Shown here piece by piece: positions 7,782-17,879 of a stretch of 64,000 bases of DNA (positions are counted from its first letter, which is position 1; each line of letters begins with the position of its first letter). The position numbers and the translations under genes were made by a program. Source of the stretch: Pedobacter frigidisoli (lineage in GTDB: Bacteria > Bacteroidota > Bacteroidia > Sphingobacteriales > Sphingobacteriaceae); NCBI RefSeq assembly GCF_004331675.1, contig NZ_SJSN01000002.1, positions 259,956 to 323,955 on the forward strand, read 5' to 3'. The notes under the pieces were generated by a model. That model saw nothing but the letters and a program-made list of their open reading frames with translations. It had not been told where the DNA came from and searched no databases.

Positions 7782-10592
7782 ATGGTATTGAGATTTCCAT
7801 TTATAATAATCATTTGCATAGCTTGTTCTTTCTGTGTTTTAGCTCAAGAAAGTAATCAAACACTATGGTACAAAAAACCTGCAGAAAAGTGGACGGATGC
7901 GCTTCCAATTGGAAATGGAAGATTAGGTGCGATGGTTTTTGGGGGTGTAGAAAATGATCGAATCCAGTTTAATGAAGAAACACTTTGGACGGGTAAACCA
8001 AGAAATTATAATAAAAATGGCGCTTACAAATATTTGCCAGAAATAAGAAAATTACTCTTTGAGGGCAAGCAAAAGGAAGCAGAAGCATTGGCTCAAAAGG
8101 AGTTTATGGGCTTGGAAAGTGAAACGGGCCATCGTGCGAGTTGGGTTAAGGAAATGCAAGCCGGAAAAGGTATTCAAGGTAACCCAGCCTTAGCAGATTT
8201 TGATGATAAGCTTTGGAAAACATTGAATGTTCCATCTTACGACGGATGGGAAACCGTTGGTTTACCTAATTTAGATGGTGCAGTTTGGTTTAGAACAACT
8301 TTTGATGTGCCCAAAAGCTGGACTGGAAAATATTTGGTTCTTGATCTCAATAAAGTATTCGACCAAGATTTTACTTACGTTAATGGAGAATTGGTTGGAA
8401 ATACTGATGGTGCAGAACCTAGAAAATATACCATTTCTGCAAAACTGATTAAACCCGGAAAGAATGTAATTGCCATTCAAGTGCTTAATTATTACGATCG
8501 TGGCGGAATTGGTGGCTATAAGGATGTAAAGAAAAAAATTGGCATTTATCCGGTAGGTTCGAATGTAGATCAGGGAATTTCATTGGTTAAACCTTGGAAA
8601 TATAAAATTCAAAATAGCACTCCGCCTGCCGTTGCGCAATATCAAGCAAGTTATCAGCCTTTTGGCGATTTAAATTTGCAGTTCCTCAATCATGCCGGCA
8701 CAAGTAATTACCGAAGATCGCTAGATTTAAGCACAGCTACAGTAAAAACCACTTATTCGCTCAAGGGTATCAATTTTACCAGAACCTATTTTGCGAGCCA
8801 ACCAAATCAGGCAGTTGTTATTCATTTAACGGCGAGTAAAACGGGTTCGATAACTTTTAATGCGGCACTTTCGAGTCTGCATCAAAGTTCTATCCTTAAA
8901 ACCTTAGGAAACAGTACAATCTCGTTAGTTGTGCAAGTAAAAAATGGCGTTTTAAGAGGGGAAAGTAGGTTAGCCGCCATTGTTAAAAATGGATCTATAA
9001 AAATTATAAACAATAAGATAAGCATTAGCAAAGCCGATGAAGTGACTTTGTTTTTAACTGCAGGTACTAATTTTATCAATGCTGACGATGTTTCTGGAAA
9101 TCCTGCATTGGCAAATACTAAGGCGTTGAGTAGTTTAAAAGGAAAAAGTTATGCTGAAATCAGAAAAAATCATCTTCAAGAATACCAATCTTACTACAAT
9201 AAATTTAAGGTAGATTTTGGACATTCGGTAAATGAAAACCTCCCAACAGATGAAAGATTAAATAAATTTGATTTTTCGAATGATGCTGCTTTTGCTGCCT
9301 TATACATGCAATATGGCAGGTATTTGTTAATCTCAAGCTCGCGACTTGGCACTCAGCCCGCAAATTTACAAGGGATTTGGAATGATTTATTAACCCCGCC
9401 TTGGGGAAGTAAATACACCACAAATATTAATTTAGAAATGAATTATTGGCCAACTGAAATCCTGAATCTTTCTGCATTAAACGAGCCTTTATTTAGCAAG
9501 ATTAAAGGTTTGGCAAAAAGTGGAACCGAAACCGCTAAACAATATTATAATGCAAATGGTTGGGTTTTACATCACAACACCGATTTATGGAACGGAACTG
9601 CCCCAATCAATGCATCAAACCATGGCATTTGGGTTACGGGTGGAGCTTGGTTAAGTCAACATTTGTGGGAACATTACCAATTTAGCAAAGACCAAAGTTT
9701 TCTTAAAAACGAAGCTTATCCATTAATGAAACAAGCCGCATTATTTTTTGAAGATTTTTTGGTTAAGGATCCTATAACGGGTTGGTTAATTAGTACGCCA
9801 TCAAATTCTCCAGAAAATGGTGGTTTGGTAGCCGGACCAACCATGGATCACCAAATGATTAGATCGCTTTTTAGGAATTGTATTGAAGCGGCAGCAATTT
9901 TAAATGTTGATGAAAGCTTTAGGAAATCGCTCGAGGAGAAAGAGAAAAACGTTGCGCCAAATCAAATAGGGAAGCATGGTCAGTTACAAGAATGGTTAGA
10001 AGATAAAGATGATACGACCAACAAACATCGTCATGTTTCGCATTTATGGGGTGTTTTTCCAGGAAATGATATTACTTGGGATCAAGATTCGAAAATGATG
10101 AATGCCGCTAAGCAATCGTTACTTTATCGTGGTGATGATGCTACAGGCTGGAGTTTGGCTTGGAAAATTAATTTCTGGGCAAGGTTTAAAGATGGTGATC
10201 ATGCCATGAAACTGATCAAATTATTGTTGAAACCAGCTGGCACCGGAGCAGGATCTTATGTGAATTTGTTTGATGCTCATCCACCATTCCAAATTGATGG
10301 AAATTTTGGCGGGGCTGCAGGTATTGCAGAAATGATCGTTCAAAGTCATCAAGGTTATATCGATATTCTTCCAGCTTTACCATCTACAATTCCTGACGGA
10401 AAAATTAGCGGACTTAGAGCTCGAGGAGGTTTTGAATTGGATTTGAGCTGGAATAAAGGTGTGTTAACCTCGCTAAATGTAAAATCAAATGTTGGGGGGA
10501 TTTGTAAGATTCACTATAAAAATTTAGTGATTTCAATCCAAACAAAGGCTGGCGAAAGCTATAAATTGAATGGAGATTTGAAATTGCAATGA
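7782..10592 (+). CDS. GH95 alpha-L-fucosidase / alpha-L-galactosidase with an inserted jelly-roll domain
   Basis: 936 residues, longer than usual GH95 (about 750-800). Signal peptide about 1-22. The GH95 N-terminal beta domain opens with LPIGNGRLGAMVFGG; catalytic features follow: Asn548 and Asn550 in NINLEMNYWP, HHNTDLWNG, Glu678 in SPENG, and GDDATGWSLAW near 784-794. Between about residues 114 and 285 the N-terminal domain is interrupted by a segment (WFRTTFDVP, YVNGELVG, IAIQV) that looks like the GH2/CBM-type sugar-binding jelly roll, after which the canonical YQPFGDL resumes. It would remove terminal L-fucose or L-galactose from pectin side chains; RG-II degradation systems use a GH95 L-galactosidase. 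Confidence 0.92.
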   Translation: MVLRFPFIIIICIACSFCVLAQESNQTLWYKKPAEKWTDALPIGNGRLGAMVFGGVENDRIQFNEETLWTGKPRNYNKNGAYKYLPEIRKLLFEGKQKEAEALAQKEFMGLESETGHRASWVKEMQAGKGIQGNPALADFDDKLWKTLNVPSYDGWETVGLPNLDGAVWFRTTFDVPKSWTGKYLVLDLNKVFDQDFTYVNGELVGNTDGAEPRKYTISAKLIKPGKNVIAIQVLNYYDRGGIGGYKDVKKKIGIYPVGSNVDQGISLVKPWKYKIQNSTPPAVAQYQASYQPFGDLNLQFLNHAGTSNYRRSLDLSTATVKTTYSLKGINFTRTYFASQPNQAVVIHLTASKTGSITFNAALSSLHQSSILKTLGNSTISLVVQVKNGVLRGESRLAAIVKNGSIKIINNKISISKADEVTLFLTAGTNFINADDVSGNPALANTKALSSLKGKSYAEIRKNHLQEYQSYYNKFKVDFGHSVNENLPTDERLNKFDFSNDAAFAALYMQYGRYLLISSSRLGTQPANLQGIWNDLLTPPWGSKYTTNINLEMNYWPTEILNLSALNEPLFSKIKGLAKSGTETAKQYYNANGWVLHHNTDLWNGTAPINASNHGIWVTGGAWLSQHLWEHYQFSKDQSFLKNEAYPLMKQAALFFEDFLVKDPITGWLISTPSNSPENGGLVAGPTMDHQMIRSLFRNCIEAAAILNVDESFRKSLEEKEKNVAPNQIGKHGQLQEWLEDKDDTTNKHRHVSHLWGVFPGNDITWDQDSKMMNAAKQSLLYRGDDATGWSLAWKINFWARFKDGDHAMKLIKLLLKPAGTGAGSYVNLFDAHPPFQIDGNFGGAAGIAEMIVQSHQGYIDILPALPSTIPDGKISGLRARGGFELDLSWNKGVLTSLNVKSNVGGICKIHYKNLVISIQTKAGESYKLNGDLKLQ

Positions 10593-10610
10593 TGACCAGG
10601 GCTAAACATT

Positions 10611-13600
10611 ATGAAAGATAAAAAAAAACTATTAATCATTTTTTTTCTGTTTTTAATATCCAATACTTACGCTCAAATCCGTAAAGATATTTCATTAAAT
10701 GCAAATTGGGTAACCATCGCCGATGAGAAAAACAATAAAGCTTTTGATGGTTTTCAGGCCGGAAAATATAATTTAACTTCTTGGAAAAAGGTAACTGTTC
10801 CCCACAATTGGGATCAATATGAGGGTTATCAAAGAAAACTTCATGGCAATAAACATGGCTACGCATGGTATAGGCACACATTTAAAAGTAACGAACTTAA
10901 AACTGGAAAACGGTTTTTTCTATATTTTGAGGGTGTGGGTTCATACGCCACCGTTTGGTTAAATGGAAAACAAGTTGGTTATCACGCAGGCGGAAGAACA
11001 ACTTTTACCTTAGATGTAACCAATGTTATCAAACTAAAAAATCAAATAAATATATTAGCAGTTCGGGCAGATCATCCCGCAAATATTCAGGATTTACCTT
11101 GGGTAGATGGTGGCTGTTCTACGGAGCGAGGTTTCTCGGAGGGTTCTCAGCCCATGGGGATTTTTCGTCCGGTTCATTTAATTGTAACCAACGAAACAAG
11201 AATACAGCCTTTTGGGGTTCACGTTTGGAATGACAATAAGATTTCAGAGAAATCAGCTGTTTTAAACATTGAAACCACGGTTAAAAACTACAGTTCGAAG
11301 CCTAAAACAATCACGATTTTAAGTCAATTGCTTCAAGCAGATGGAAAAATAATTAAGCAATTAAATCGAATAATGAATATTCCTGTTGGTAAGGAAATCA
11401 ATGTTTCACAAAAAACCGATGAAGTACTAAATCCGAAATTGTGGTCGTTAGAAAGCCCTTATCTCTATACTTTAAAATCTTCTATAATTGAGAATGGCAA
11501 AGTAGTCGATGAAGTAAAAACACCTTATGGAATTCGTTGGGTAAGTTGGCCAATCGGCGAGCAGGCAAACCAAAAAGTGTTTCTATTGAATGGAAAGCCT
11601 GTTTTTATCAATGGTATCGCAGAATATGAACATTTAATTGGGCAAAGTCATGCCTTTACAAACGAGCAAGTTTCTTCAAGGGTAAGGCAAATTAAGTCTG
11701 CAGGTTTCAATGCTTTTCGCGATGCGCACCAACCTCATAATTTATTGTATTCTGATTATTGGGATAAAGAAGGGATCTTATGCTGGACCCAAATGGCCGC
11801 ACATATTTGGTACGATACCCCAGAATTTAGAAACAACTTCAAAACGTTATTAACCGATTGGGTTAAAGAGAGACGCAATAGCCCTGCGGTGGTTTTATGG
11901 GGTTTGGAAAATGAAAGTACCTTGCCAGAGGATTTTGCGAAAGAATGTACAGAGCTGATTAGAAAACTAGATCCTACTGCATCATCACAAAGGAAAGTAA
12001 CCACTTGTAACGGTGGCAAGGGAACAGATTGGGACGTACCTCAAAATTGGACCGGAACTTATGGCGGCAATCCACTAACCTACGGAGAGGATTTGCAAAG
12101 GCAGGTTTTGGTAGGAGAGTATGGAGCGTGGCGGACTATCGATTTGCATAATGTTGATGCAAACGGTAAGGGTTTTACCGAAAACAAAATGACCTATTTA
12201 ATGGAAACAAAAGTTCGGTTAGCAGAGACGGTAAAGGATAAAACTGCTGGTCATTTTTTCTGGTTGTATAGTTCGCATGATAATCCAGGTCGTGTTCAAG
12301 GTGGCGAGGGTTTGAGAGATTTAGATAGGATTGGGCCTGTAAATTATAAAGGCATGTTTACCCCTTGGGAAGAACCAACGGATGTTTTTTATATGTTTAG
12401 GGCAAATTATGCGCCAAAAACTGCCGAGCCAATGGTTTATATTGTTTCGCATACTTGGCCAAATCGTTGGAATAAACCGGGCATAAAAGATAGTATCGTA
12501 GTTTATTCCAATTGTGATGAAGTAGAGCTGTTTAACGATATTGATGGACAATCTTTAGGTAAACAAAAACGTGGCGCAATTGGAACGCATTTCCAATGGG
12601 ATAAGCCAAATATTAAATACAACTTGCTTTATGCCGTTGCTTATGTAAATGGAAAAGTGGTTGCGAAAGATCAGATTATTTTAAATTCGCTTCCTCAATC
12701 GCCTAATTTTAAAAAGTTATATGGTTCTGATCTCAATGTTTCTAAGCCTCAACCCAACTACAATTACATTTACCGCTTAAACTGTGGCGGACCAGCATAT
12801 ACTGATCATTTTGGGGAAATCTGGAATGCCGATCAACAATTAGATTCCAATAAAAATCATTATGGATCAAGCTCGTGGACGGATGCTTTTCCAGGTGTCC
12901 CAGCTTTTTTTGCTAGTCAACGGCGAACTTTTAGTCCAATAAGTGGAACTGAAGATTGGAAGTTATTTCAAACATTTAGATATGGTAGAGATCAATTGAA
13001 ATTTAATTTCCCAATTTCTAAGGATGGTGAATACTTAGTTGAAATGTACTTTATTGAGCCTTGGATAGGAATTGGTGGAGGGATGAATGCTGAAAAAATG
13101 CGTTTGTTTGATGTTGCGATTAATCATCTTACTGTAATTAAGGATTTAGATATTTGGAAAGAAGCTGGTACAAATAAGGTTTTGAAAAAAACGATAAAAG
13201 TTTATGCTAAAGCTGGACAACTCGTTGTTTCTTTTCCGCAGATTAAAGTAGGTCAGGCCGTGATTTCGGCAATTGCAGTAGCAAGTTTAGATCAGGATTT
13301 AAAGGTTGGTGATCAAAATAATTCAATCATTAGCCTTTTTGGTGGAAAACAATCATGGGCGAAAAGTTGGTTAGATATTGGCGATAAACAATTTGCCAAT
13401 GAAACGCAGGAATTTACTAATCTTCCTCCAAATTTATATGGTGCCGAATGGATTCAGTCGCCTAAAAATGGCACAGATGTCGAATTGAAATTCAATGTAA
13501 ATGTAGAGGCCGATGTTTTTATTGCCTTAAACCAAGGAGTCGAAAAACCTAATGACTTTGAAGATACCATGACGCAAATAGAAAATAGCGCAGGGGAGAA

Positions 13601-14105
13601 GTACAATGTTTTTAGGAAACGTTTTAAAAAGAACGATCAAGTGATTTTAAGAGCAGGAATTGCTTTGGTTGCGGTAATTCCACCGAGTAATTTAGAGCCA
13701 GCCTACGATTTGAAAACCGTAACTAGCTACAAAGCTACCGATGCGATTTTAAAAGGCGATCATATTGTAAAAGAAGATCTATTGGGTAAACAACGAGTAA
13801 TTTTTAAAGAAAATAGTGGCGATGTTTTAGAGTGGAATATTGGGGTTGGCGTTGCTGATGCCTATTCACTTACCATTAAATACCATAATCCTTTTGAGCA
13901 AACACTCAAAGGTAAAATTGAGTTTTTATCGGCAGATGGAACCTTAATGAAAACTGAGCAAGCAGAGTTTGCGCCAACCAAAACAGGCAAATGGAATTAC
14001 CTAAATACCAATACGGGCAGCATGATAAATGCTGGAAGTTACAGGGTTAGGTTAGTGGCCACGGAAGCTAAAGGTTTGGCTATCGATGCGTTGGATGTTC
14101 AATAA
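10611..14105 (+). CDS. GH2 glycosidase (beta-galactosidase type) with C-terminal malectin-like domain
   Basis: 1164 residues with a signal peptide ending TYAQ (about 22). Order: sugar-binding jelly roll (VPHNWDQYEG, WYRHTF, VWLNGKQVGYHAGG), immunoglobulin-like domain, TIM barrel with acid/base Glu435 in WGLENE and nucleophile Glu503 in GEYGAW, then a malectin-like beta sandwich (about 715-905) containing LNCGGPAYTDH and further beta domains to the end. Retaining exo-enzyme, most likely acting on beta-linked galactose, though glucuronidase or other GH2 activities are possible. It follows GH95 after 18 bases and closes the enzyme part of this run. Confidence 0.88.
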   Translation: MKDKKKLLIIFFLFLISNTYAQIRKDISLNANWVTIADEKNNKAFDGFQAGKYNLTSWKKVTVPHNWDQYEGYQRKLHGNKHGYAWYRHTFKSNELKTGKRFFLYFEGVGSYATVWLNGKQVGYHAGGRTTFTLDVTNVIKLKNQINILAVRADHPANIQDLPWVDGGCSTERGFSEGSQPMGIFRPVHLIVTNETRIQPFGVHVWNDNKISEKSAVLNIETTVKNYSSKPKTITILSQLLQADGKIIKQLNRIMNIPVGKEINVSQKTDEVLNPKLWSLESPYLYTLKSSIIENGKVVDEVKTPYGIRWVSWPIGEQANQKVFLLNGKPVFINGIAEYEHLIGQSHAFTNEQVSSRVRQIKSAGFNAFRDAHQPHNLLYSDYWDKEGILCWTQMAAHIWYDTPEFRNNFKTLLTDWVKERRNSPAVVLWGLENESTLPEDFAKECTELIRKLDPTASSQRKVTTCNGGKGTDWDVPQNWTGTYGGNPLTYGEDLQRQVLVGEYGAWRTIDLHNVDANGKGFTENKMTYLMETKVRLAETVKDKTAGHFFWLYSSHDNPGRVQGGEGLRDLDRIGPVNYKGMFTPWEEPTDVFYMFRANYAPKTAEPMVYIVSHTWPNRWNKPGIKDSIVVYSNCDEVELFNDIDGQSLGKQKRGAIGTHFQWDKPNIKYNLLYAVAYVNGKVVAKDQIILNSLPQSPNFKKLYGSDLNVSKPQPNYNYIYRLNCGGPAYTDHFGEIWNADQQLDSNKNHYGSSSWTDAFPGVPAFFASQRRTFSPISGTEDWKLFQTFRYGRDQLKFNFPISKDGEYLVEMYFIEPWIGIGGGMNAEKMRLFDVAINHLTVIKDLDIWKEAGTNKVLKKTIKVYAKAGQLVVSFPQIKVGQAVISAIAVASLDQDLKVGDQNNSIISLFGGKQSWAKSWLDIGDKQFANETQEFTNLPPNLYGAEWIQSPKNGTDVELKFNVNVEADVFIALNQGVEKPNDFEDTMTQIENSAGEKYNVFRKRFKKNDQVILRAGIALVAVIPPSNLEPAYDLKTVTSYKATDAILKGDHIVKEDLLGKQRVIFKENSGDVLEWNIGVGVADAYSLTIKYHNPFEQTLKGKIEFLSADGTLMKTEQAEFAPTKTGKWNYLNTNTGSMINAGSYRVRLVATEAKGLAIDALDVQ

Positions 14106-14203
14106 GATAAGATGGTATAAGATGTAGCCAAAATCTTATATTAATACTGATATTTAGACATGCATATTTGTTTTAACCAAATTAATAAACGAGCCAATAA
14201 GTA

Positions 14204-15772
14204 ATGAAAGGTCTTCCTGTAATTGATCTTGCAATAATCTTCATTTACCTTATTGGAATGATATTAGTTGGTTTTTATTTTTCTAGGAAAAATAAAAATT
14301 CCGAGCAATTTACAAAGGCTTCGGGCCTTATCCCTGGATGGGCGATAGGTTTATCTATTTATGCAACATTTTTAAGCAGCAATACTTTTTTGGGTGTTCC
14401 GGGCAAGGCATTTGGTAGCAATTGGAACGCTTTTGTTTTCAGCATTTCTATGCCTTTAGCCGCATGGGTGGCATCGAAATATTTTGTTCCATTTTACAGA
14501 AATACAGGTGAAATATCGGCCTATACGCATTTAGAAAAACGTTTTGGTGCTTGGGCAAGGGTGTATGCAGTGATCTGTTTTTTGCTTACACAATTGGCCA
14601 GAATGGGCTCTATCTTTTTCGGTATTGCGCTAAGCTTGCAGGCTTTAACTGGCTATTCCATGCAAATGATTATGGTGGTAATGGGAGTCTGTATTATCAT
14701 TTATACGGTTTTGGGCGGAATTGAAGCGGTAATATGGACTGAAGTTGTGCAGGCCGTGGTTAAAACACTGGGTGCCTTACTTATCCTGTATTTAATTGTT
14801 ACGAATATGCCGGGAGGCGTTTCAAAAATCGTAGAAATTGGTAAGTCTGCAGATAAATTTAGCTTAGGAAGTTTTAAGCTCGATTTTGTGGGATCTTCAT
14901 TTTGGGTAGTATTGCTTTATGGGTTTTTTATCAACCTGAATAATTTTGGGATGGATCAAAACTACATCCAGAGATACCATACCGCATCTTCAAGTAAAGC
15001 GGCATCTAGGTCAATTTGGCTTTGTGTTTGGTTGTATATTCCAGCATCACTACTATTTTTTATTATAGGATCTTGTTTGTACGCTTATTATGATGTTCAC
15101 CCAGAATTGGTCGCTTCCATTAAACATCAGGTTGCGGCAGAAAGGTTGCCTTTGGGAGCCACAGAAGCAGAGGTTTTGAAAATGCAAAATGCCTTACAGC
15201 CAGCAGATTACGGAGATAAAATAATGCCTCATTTTATGGTGACAAAGATTCCCATTGGTTTGGTTGGTTTAATTGTTTCTGCAATTCTATCTGCGGCCAT
15301 GAGCACCATCAGTTCTGGAATGAATGCATCGGCTACGGTTTTTTCAGTTGATATTTACAAGCGATATATCAAGCCGGATGTTACCGATAAACAGAATTTG
15401 TCGCTTTTACATATTGCAACAATAGGTTTCGGCTTATTGGGAATGGTTGCCGGAATTGCCATGATTGGCGTGAAAAGCATTTTGGATCTTTGGTGGGAGC
15501 TTTCGGGGATTTTCGCAGCAGGAATGCTCGGTTTATTCTTACTCGGAATTGTGAGTAGGCAAACCAAAAATCACGAAGCAATTATTGCAACCATTATTGG
15601 TATTGTAGTAATTATTTGGATGACATTTTCTTCACTTCTTCCGCCAGAATATGAAGCTTTTAGAAATCCACTACATAAAAATATGATTATCGTGGTGGGT
15701 ACATTAACCATATTCTTAACTGGAATTTTCATCACCAAAGTTAAAAACAGAAAAGTAGAGACAGCAAATTAA
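14204..15772 (+). CDS. Sodium:solute symporter family (SSS/SGLT-like) sugar transporter
   Basis: 522 residues with about 13 hydrophobic segments starting IDLAIIFIYLIGMILVGFYF. The SSS hallmarks near the first helices (SGLIPGWAIGLSIYATFLSSNTFLG) and the central QNYIQRYHTA loop are present. It should import a monosaccharide or uronic acid across the inner membrane with sodium. It lies between the enzyme run and the aldolase gene, so a pectin-derived sugar such as rhamnose, fucose or galacturonate is a reasonable but untested substrate. A 98-base gap with a TTTTAACCAAAT block precedes it, so it may have its own promoter. Confidence 0.88.
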   Translation: MKGLPVIDLAIIFIYLIGMILVGFYFSRKNKNSEQFTKASGLIPGWAIGLSIYATFLSSNTFLGVPGKAFGSNWNAFVFSISMPLAAWVASKYFVPFYRNTGEISAYTHLEKRFGAWARVYAVICFLLTQLARMGSIFFGIALSLQALTGYSMQMIMVVMGVCIIIYTVLGGIEAVIWTEVVQAVVKTLGALLILYLIVTNMPGGVSKIVEIGKSADKFSLGSFKLDFVGSSFWVVLLYGFFINLNNFGMDQNYIQRYHTASSSKAASRSIWLCVWLYIPASLLFFIIGSCLYAYYDVHPELVASIKHQVAAERLPLGATEAEVLKMQNALQPADYGDKIMPHFMVTKIPIGLVGLIVSAILSAAMSTISSGMNASATVFSVDIYKRYIKPDVTDKQNLSLLHIATIGFGLLGMVAGIAMIGVKSILDLWWELSGIFAAGMLGLFLLGIVSRQTKNHEAIIATIIGIVVIIWMTFSSLLPPEYEAFRNPLHKNMIIVVGTLTIFLTGIFITKVKNRKVETAN

Positions 15773-15829
15773 GATTACCAAAATCTTATCTAAAAAATAT
15801 TTAAGAAATAATTTACCCTATCAAATAAA

Positions 15830-16762
15830 ATGGAAAACTCACAAAAAGGGTTCATCCCGGTTATGCTTACGCCCTTTTTAAACAATGGTGAAATAGATTA
15901 TCGGGCACTTACACAACTCACCGAGATTTATTTACAAGCTGGCTCCTCAGGTTTATTTGCGAATTGCCTTTCGAGCGAAATGTTCGAACTAACTAATAAG
16001 GAACGTATTCAAGCCATAAAATATGTCATAAAAGTGGTTGATGGTGCTGTGCCAGTTGTAGCTACAGGCACTTTCGGCGGACCAATAAGCAAACAGGCAG
16101 ATTTTGTTAAACAAGTAAGCGATTGTGGGGTAGAGGCGGTTATCGCCATTACGAGTTTGCTAACGGATGAAGATGAGGCAGACAATGTATTTAATGAGCG
16201 TGTTTTTGATTTGTTGAACCAAACTGAAGATATCCCGATAGGTTTTTATGAGTGTCCTGTTCCTTACAAACGGGTTTTAAAACCAGCACAATTAGCAGAT
16301 TTCGTTGCAACTGGAAGAGTTATTTACCATAAGGATACCTCATTAGACTTGGGGCAAATTAAAGAAAAATTGAGGCTTACCGATGGAAATGCTTTTGGCT
16401 TATACGACGCCTATATTGTTCACGCGGTCGAGTCGCTCAAAGCTGGATCAGCAGGTTTGTCCTGCATTCAGGGAAATTATTTTCCAGAATTAATTGTTTG
16501 GCTTTGTGATCATTACAATGATGAAAGTTTGGTTATAGAAGTAAATGCCGTTCAAAAATTTTTAATTGATAACATGGATGTGATGCATAACGTTTATCCG
16601 ATAGTATCAAAATATTTTTTACAAAAAAGGGGCTTGAATATTTCCACTTTTACGAGAAGAAATGTCGGCTCCTTTACGCCAAGCATAGTTAAAGAAGTGG
16701 AGAAATTATATGGTGATTATACTGTTTTAAGGAGCGATCTAAATATTCAGGTGTTTATTTAG
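15830..16762 (+). CDS. Dihydrodipicolinate synthase/N-acetylneuraminate lyase family aldolase
   Basis: 310 residues, a cytoplasmic TIM barrel of the DapA/NanA class I aldolase family. Schiff-base Lys168 sits in VIYHKDTS and the partner Tyr140 in GFYECPVP, as in the family. Instead of the classical GTTGE-type substrate loop it has NCLSSEMFEL, so it is unlikely to be DapA itself. In Bacteroidota PULs such genes usually cleave or form 2-keto-3-deoxy sugar acids; a deoxysugar-acid aldolase is inferred here. It is the last gene before a repeat-rich convergent boundary. Confidence 0.82.
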   Translation: MENSQKGFIPVMLTPFLNNGEIDYRALTQLTEIYLQAGSSGLFANCLSSEMFELTNKERIQAIKYVIKVVDGAVPVVATGTFGGPISKQADFVKQVSDCGVEAVIAITSLLTDEDEADNVFNERVFDLLNQTEDIPIGFYECPVPYKRVLKPAQLADFVATGRVIYHKDTSLDLGQIKEKLRLTDGNAFGLYDAYIVHAVESLKAGSAGLSCIQGNYFPELIVWLCDHYNDESLVIEVNAVQKFLIDNMDVMHNVYPIVSKYFLQKRGLNISTFTRRNVGSFTPSIVKEVEKLYGDYTVLRSDLNIQVFI

Positions 16763-16770
16763 TTTGGCAT

Positions 16771-17007
16771 AACTTACGAAGTCTCAAAGGCCAAAGCGCT
16801 GAAAGACTTCGTCAGTTTATATTTAGAACCCACAAAAAAAAACTTAAGAAATTTCCCCAATGCTCAGTCCAACAAAACTTCGTAAGTTGATGATCATCAA
16901 AGGCCAAAGCGCTGAAAGACTTCGTCAGTTTATATTTAGAACCCGCAAAAAAAAAACTTAAGAAATTTTGCCAATGCTTAGTCCAACAAAACTTCGTAAG
17001 TTGATGA
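16771..17007. repeat. Imperfect tandem duplication of about 113 bases with flanking inverted repeats, between convergent genes
   Basis: Two copies of a unit starting TCAAAGGCCAAAGCGCTG lie at 16784-16893 and 16897-17007 (period 113), differing at only a few positions. Each copy ends ACTTCGTAAGTT (16877-16888 and 16991-17002) and the whole is preceded by its inverse, AACTTACGAAGT, at 16771-16782. Either copy can therefore form a hairpin with the left arm. The block fills the gap between the aldolase gene (+) and the AraC gene (-), so it may act as a bidirectional terminator or be a small palindromic repeat that duplicated in place. Confidence 0.75.
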
Positions 17008-17009
17008 AG

Positions 17010-17879
17010 CTAATTCAAATACTTCCTTTTGTAATCCAGCGGCGTCATTCCTGTTACCTTTTTAAAGTGCCTGTAAAAGTTAGATACATTATTAAAACCA
17101 CAATCAAAGCAAATCATTTCTGTAGGTAACTTATTTTCTATCAGAAATCTACAAGCATGACTAACCCTAATTTCGATTAAAAAGTCGTAAAAAGTTTTCT
17201 TAGTCATGAGTTTAAAATACCTGCAGAAAGAGGTAACGCTCAAATTACTCAGCGAGGCAACTTCCTCCAAGGTAATATCATTTTTGTAATTGCTTAAAGT
17301 GTAGTTGCAAATCTTATTTATCCTTAATGTTTCCGATTCGTTAGATTGATAGAAAGTATTTTTACTGGTTACTATTGTAGCATATTCATCAGTTTCGGCC
17401 AGTGTTTTCAAAATCGAAAGGAGAATAATGATGCGATCGAGATTTGTAGCATCAATAGCAGCTCGCATTAAATCAATAAGTTTATCTTTCGCTTTTCCGC
17501 TGATAACCATTCCACTTTTGGCTTTTTCGAACAATTTCGGAATTAGATAAGCCTCTGGTAGTGTAAGCATATATTTCCCTAAGCAATCTGGCAGAAAATG
17601 AATCACCATGGCTTCGGTATTTAAATCAGGGTTGTTCTGGAAATATTCATCCTTACATCGCCAAGTATGCGGAAGATTTTCTCCCAATAAAACCATTTCA
17701 TCGGGTACGAAATTGCTAATGTTATCGCCTATAAATCGAACACCTTCTCCTTTTATTACATAGTGAAGTTCTAGCTCTGGATGATAGTGCCAAATATTCC
17801 CAAAATCTGGATTTATATCGTGTCGAATACTAAAGGAACTTTGTAGCGTAATCGGAACTTTATGAAAATGAGGTTTCAT
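17010..17879 (-). CDS. AraC-family transcriptional regulator with cupin-type sensor domain
   Basis: 289 residues from the ATG at 17879 (starting MKPHFHKVPI); a TTG 36 bases upstream could extend it but the ATG gives the usual family N-terminus. Residues about 15-90 form a cupin-like domain (HYHPELELHYVIKGEG, GENLPHTW). The C-terminal about 100 residues carry the two helix-turn-helix motifs (LEEVASLSNLSVTSFCRYFK and the FDCGFNNVSNFYRHFKKVTG segment) ending PLDYKRKYL. It probably senses a sugar and controls the adjacent PUL genes. It is divergent from the DUF3826 gene, and the 19-base palindrome at 17949-17967 is a candidate operator. Confidence 0.9.
   Translation of the reverse strand: MKPHFHKVPITLQSSFSIRHDINPDFGNIWHYHPELELHYVIKGEGVRFIGDNISNFVPDEMVLLGENLPHTWRCKDEYFQNNPDLNTEAMVIHFLPDCLGKYMLTLPEAYLIPKLFEKAKSGMVISGKAKDKLIDLMRAAIDATNLDRIIILLSILKTLAETDEYATIVTSKNTFYQSNESETLRINKICNYTLSNYKNDITLEEVASLSNLSVTSFCRYFKLMTKKTFYDFLIEIRVSHACRFLIENKLPTEMICFDCGFNNVSNFYRHFKKVTGMTPLDYKRKYLN

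Noticed and set aside
10955..11233. 92-codon + frame inside the GH2 gene
   Set aside because: It overlaps a well-supported GH2 domain in another frame and has no features of its own; a shadow frame.
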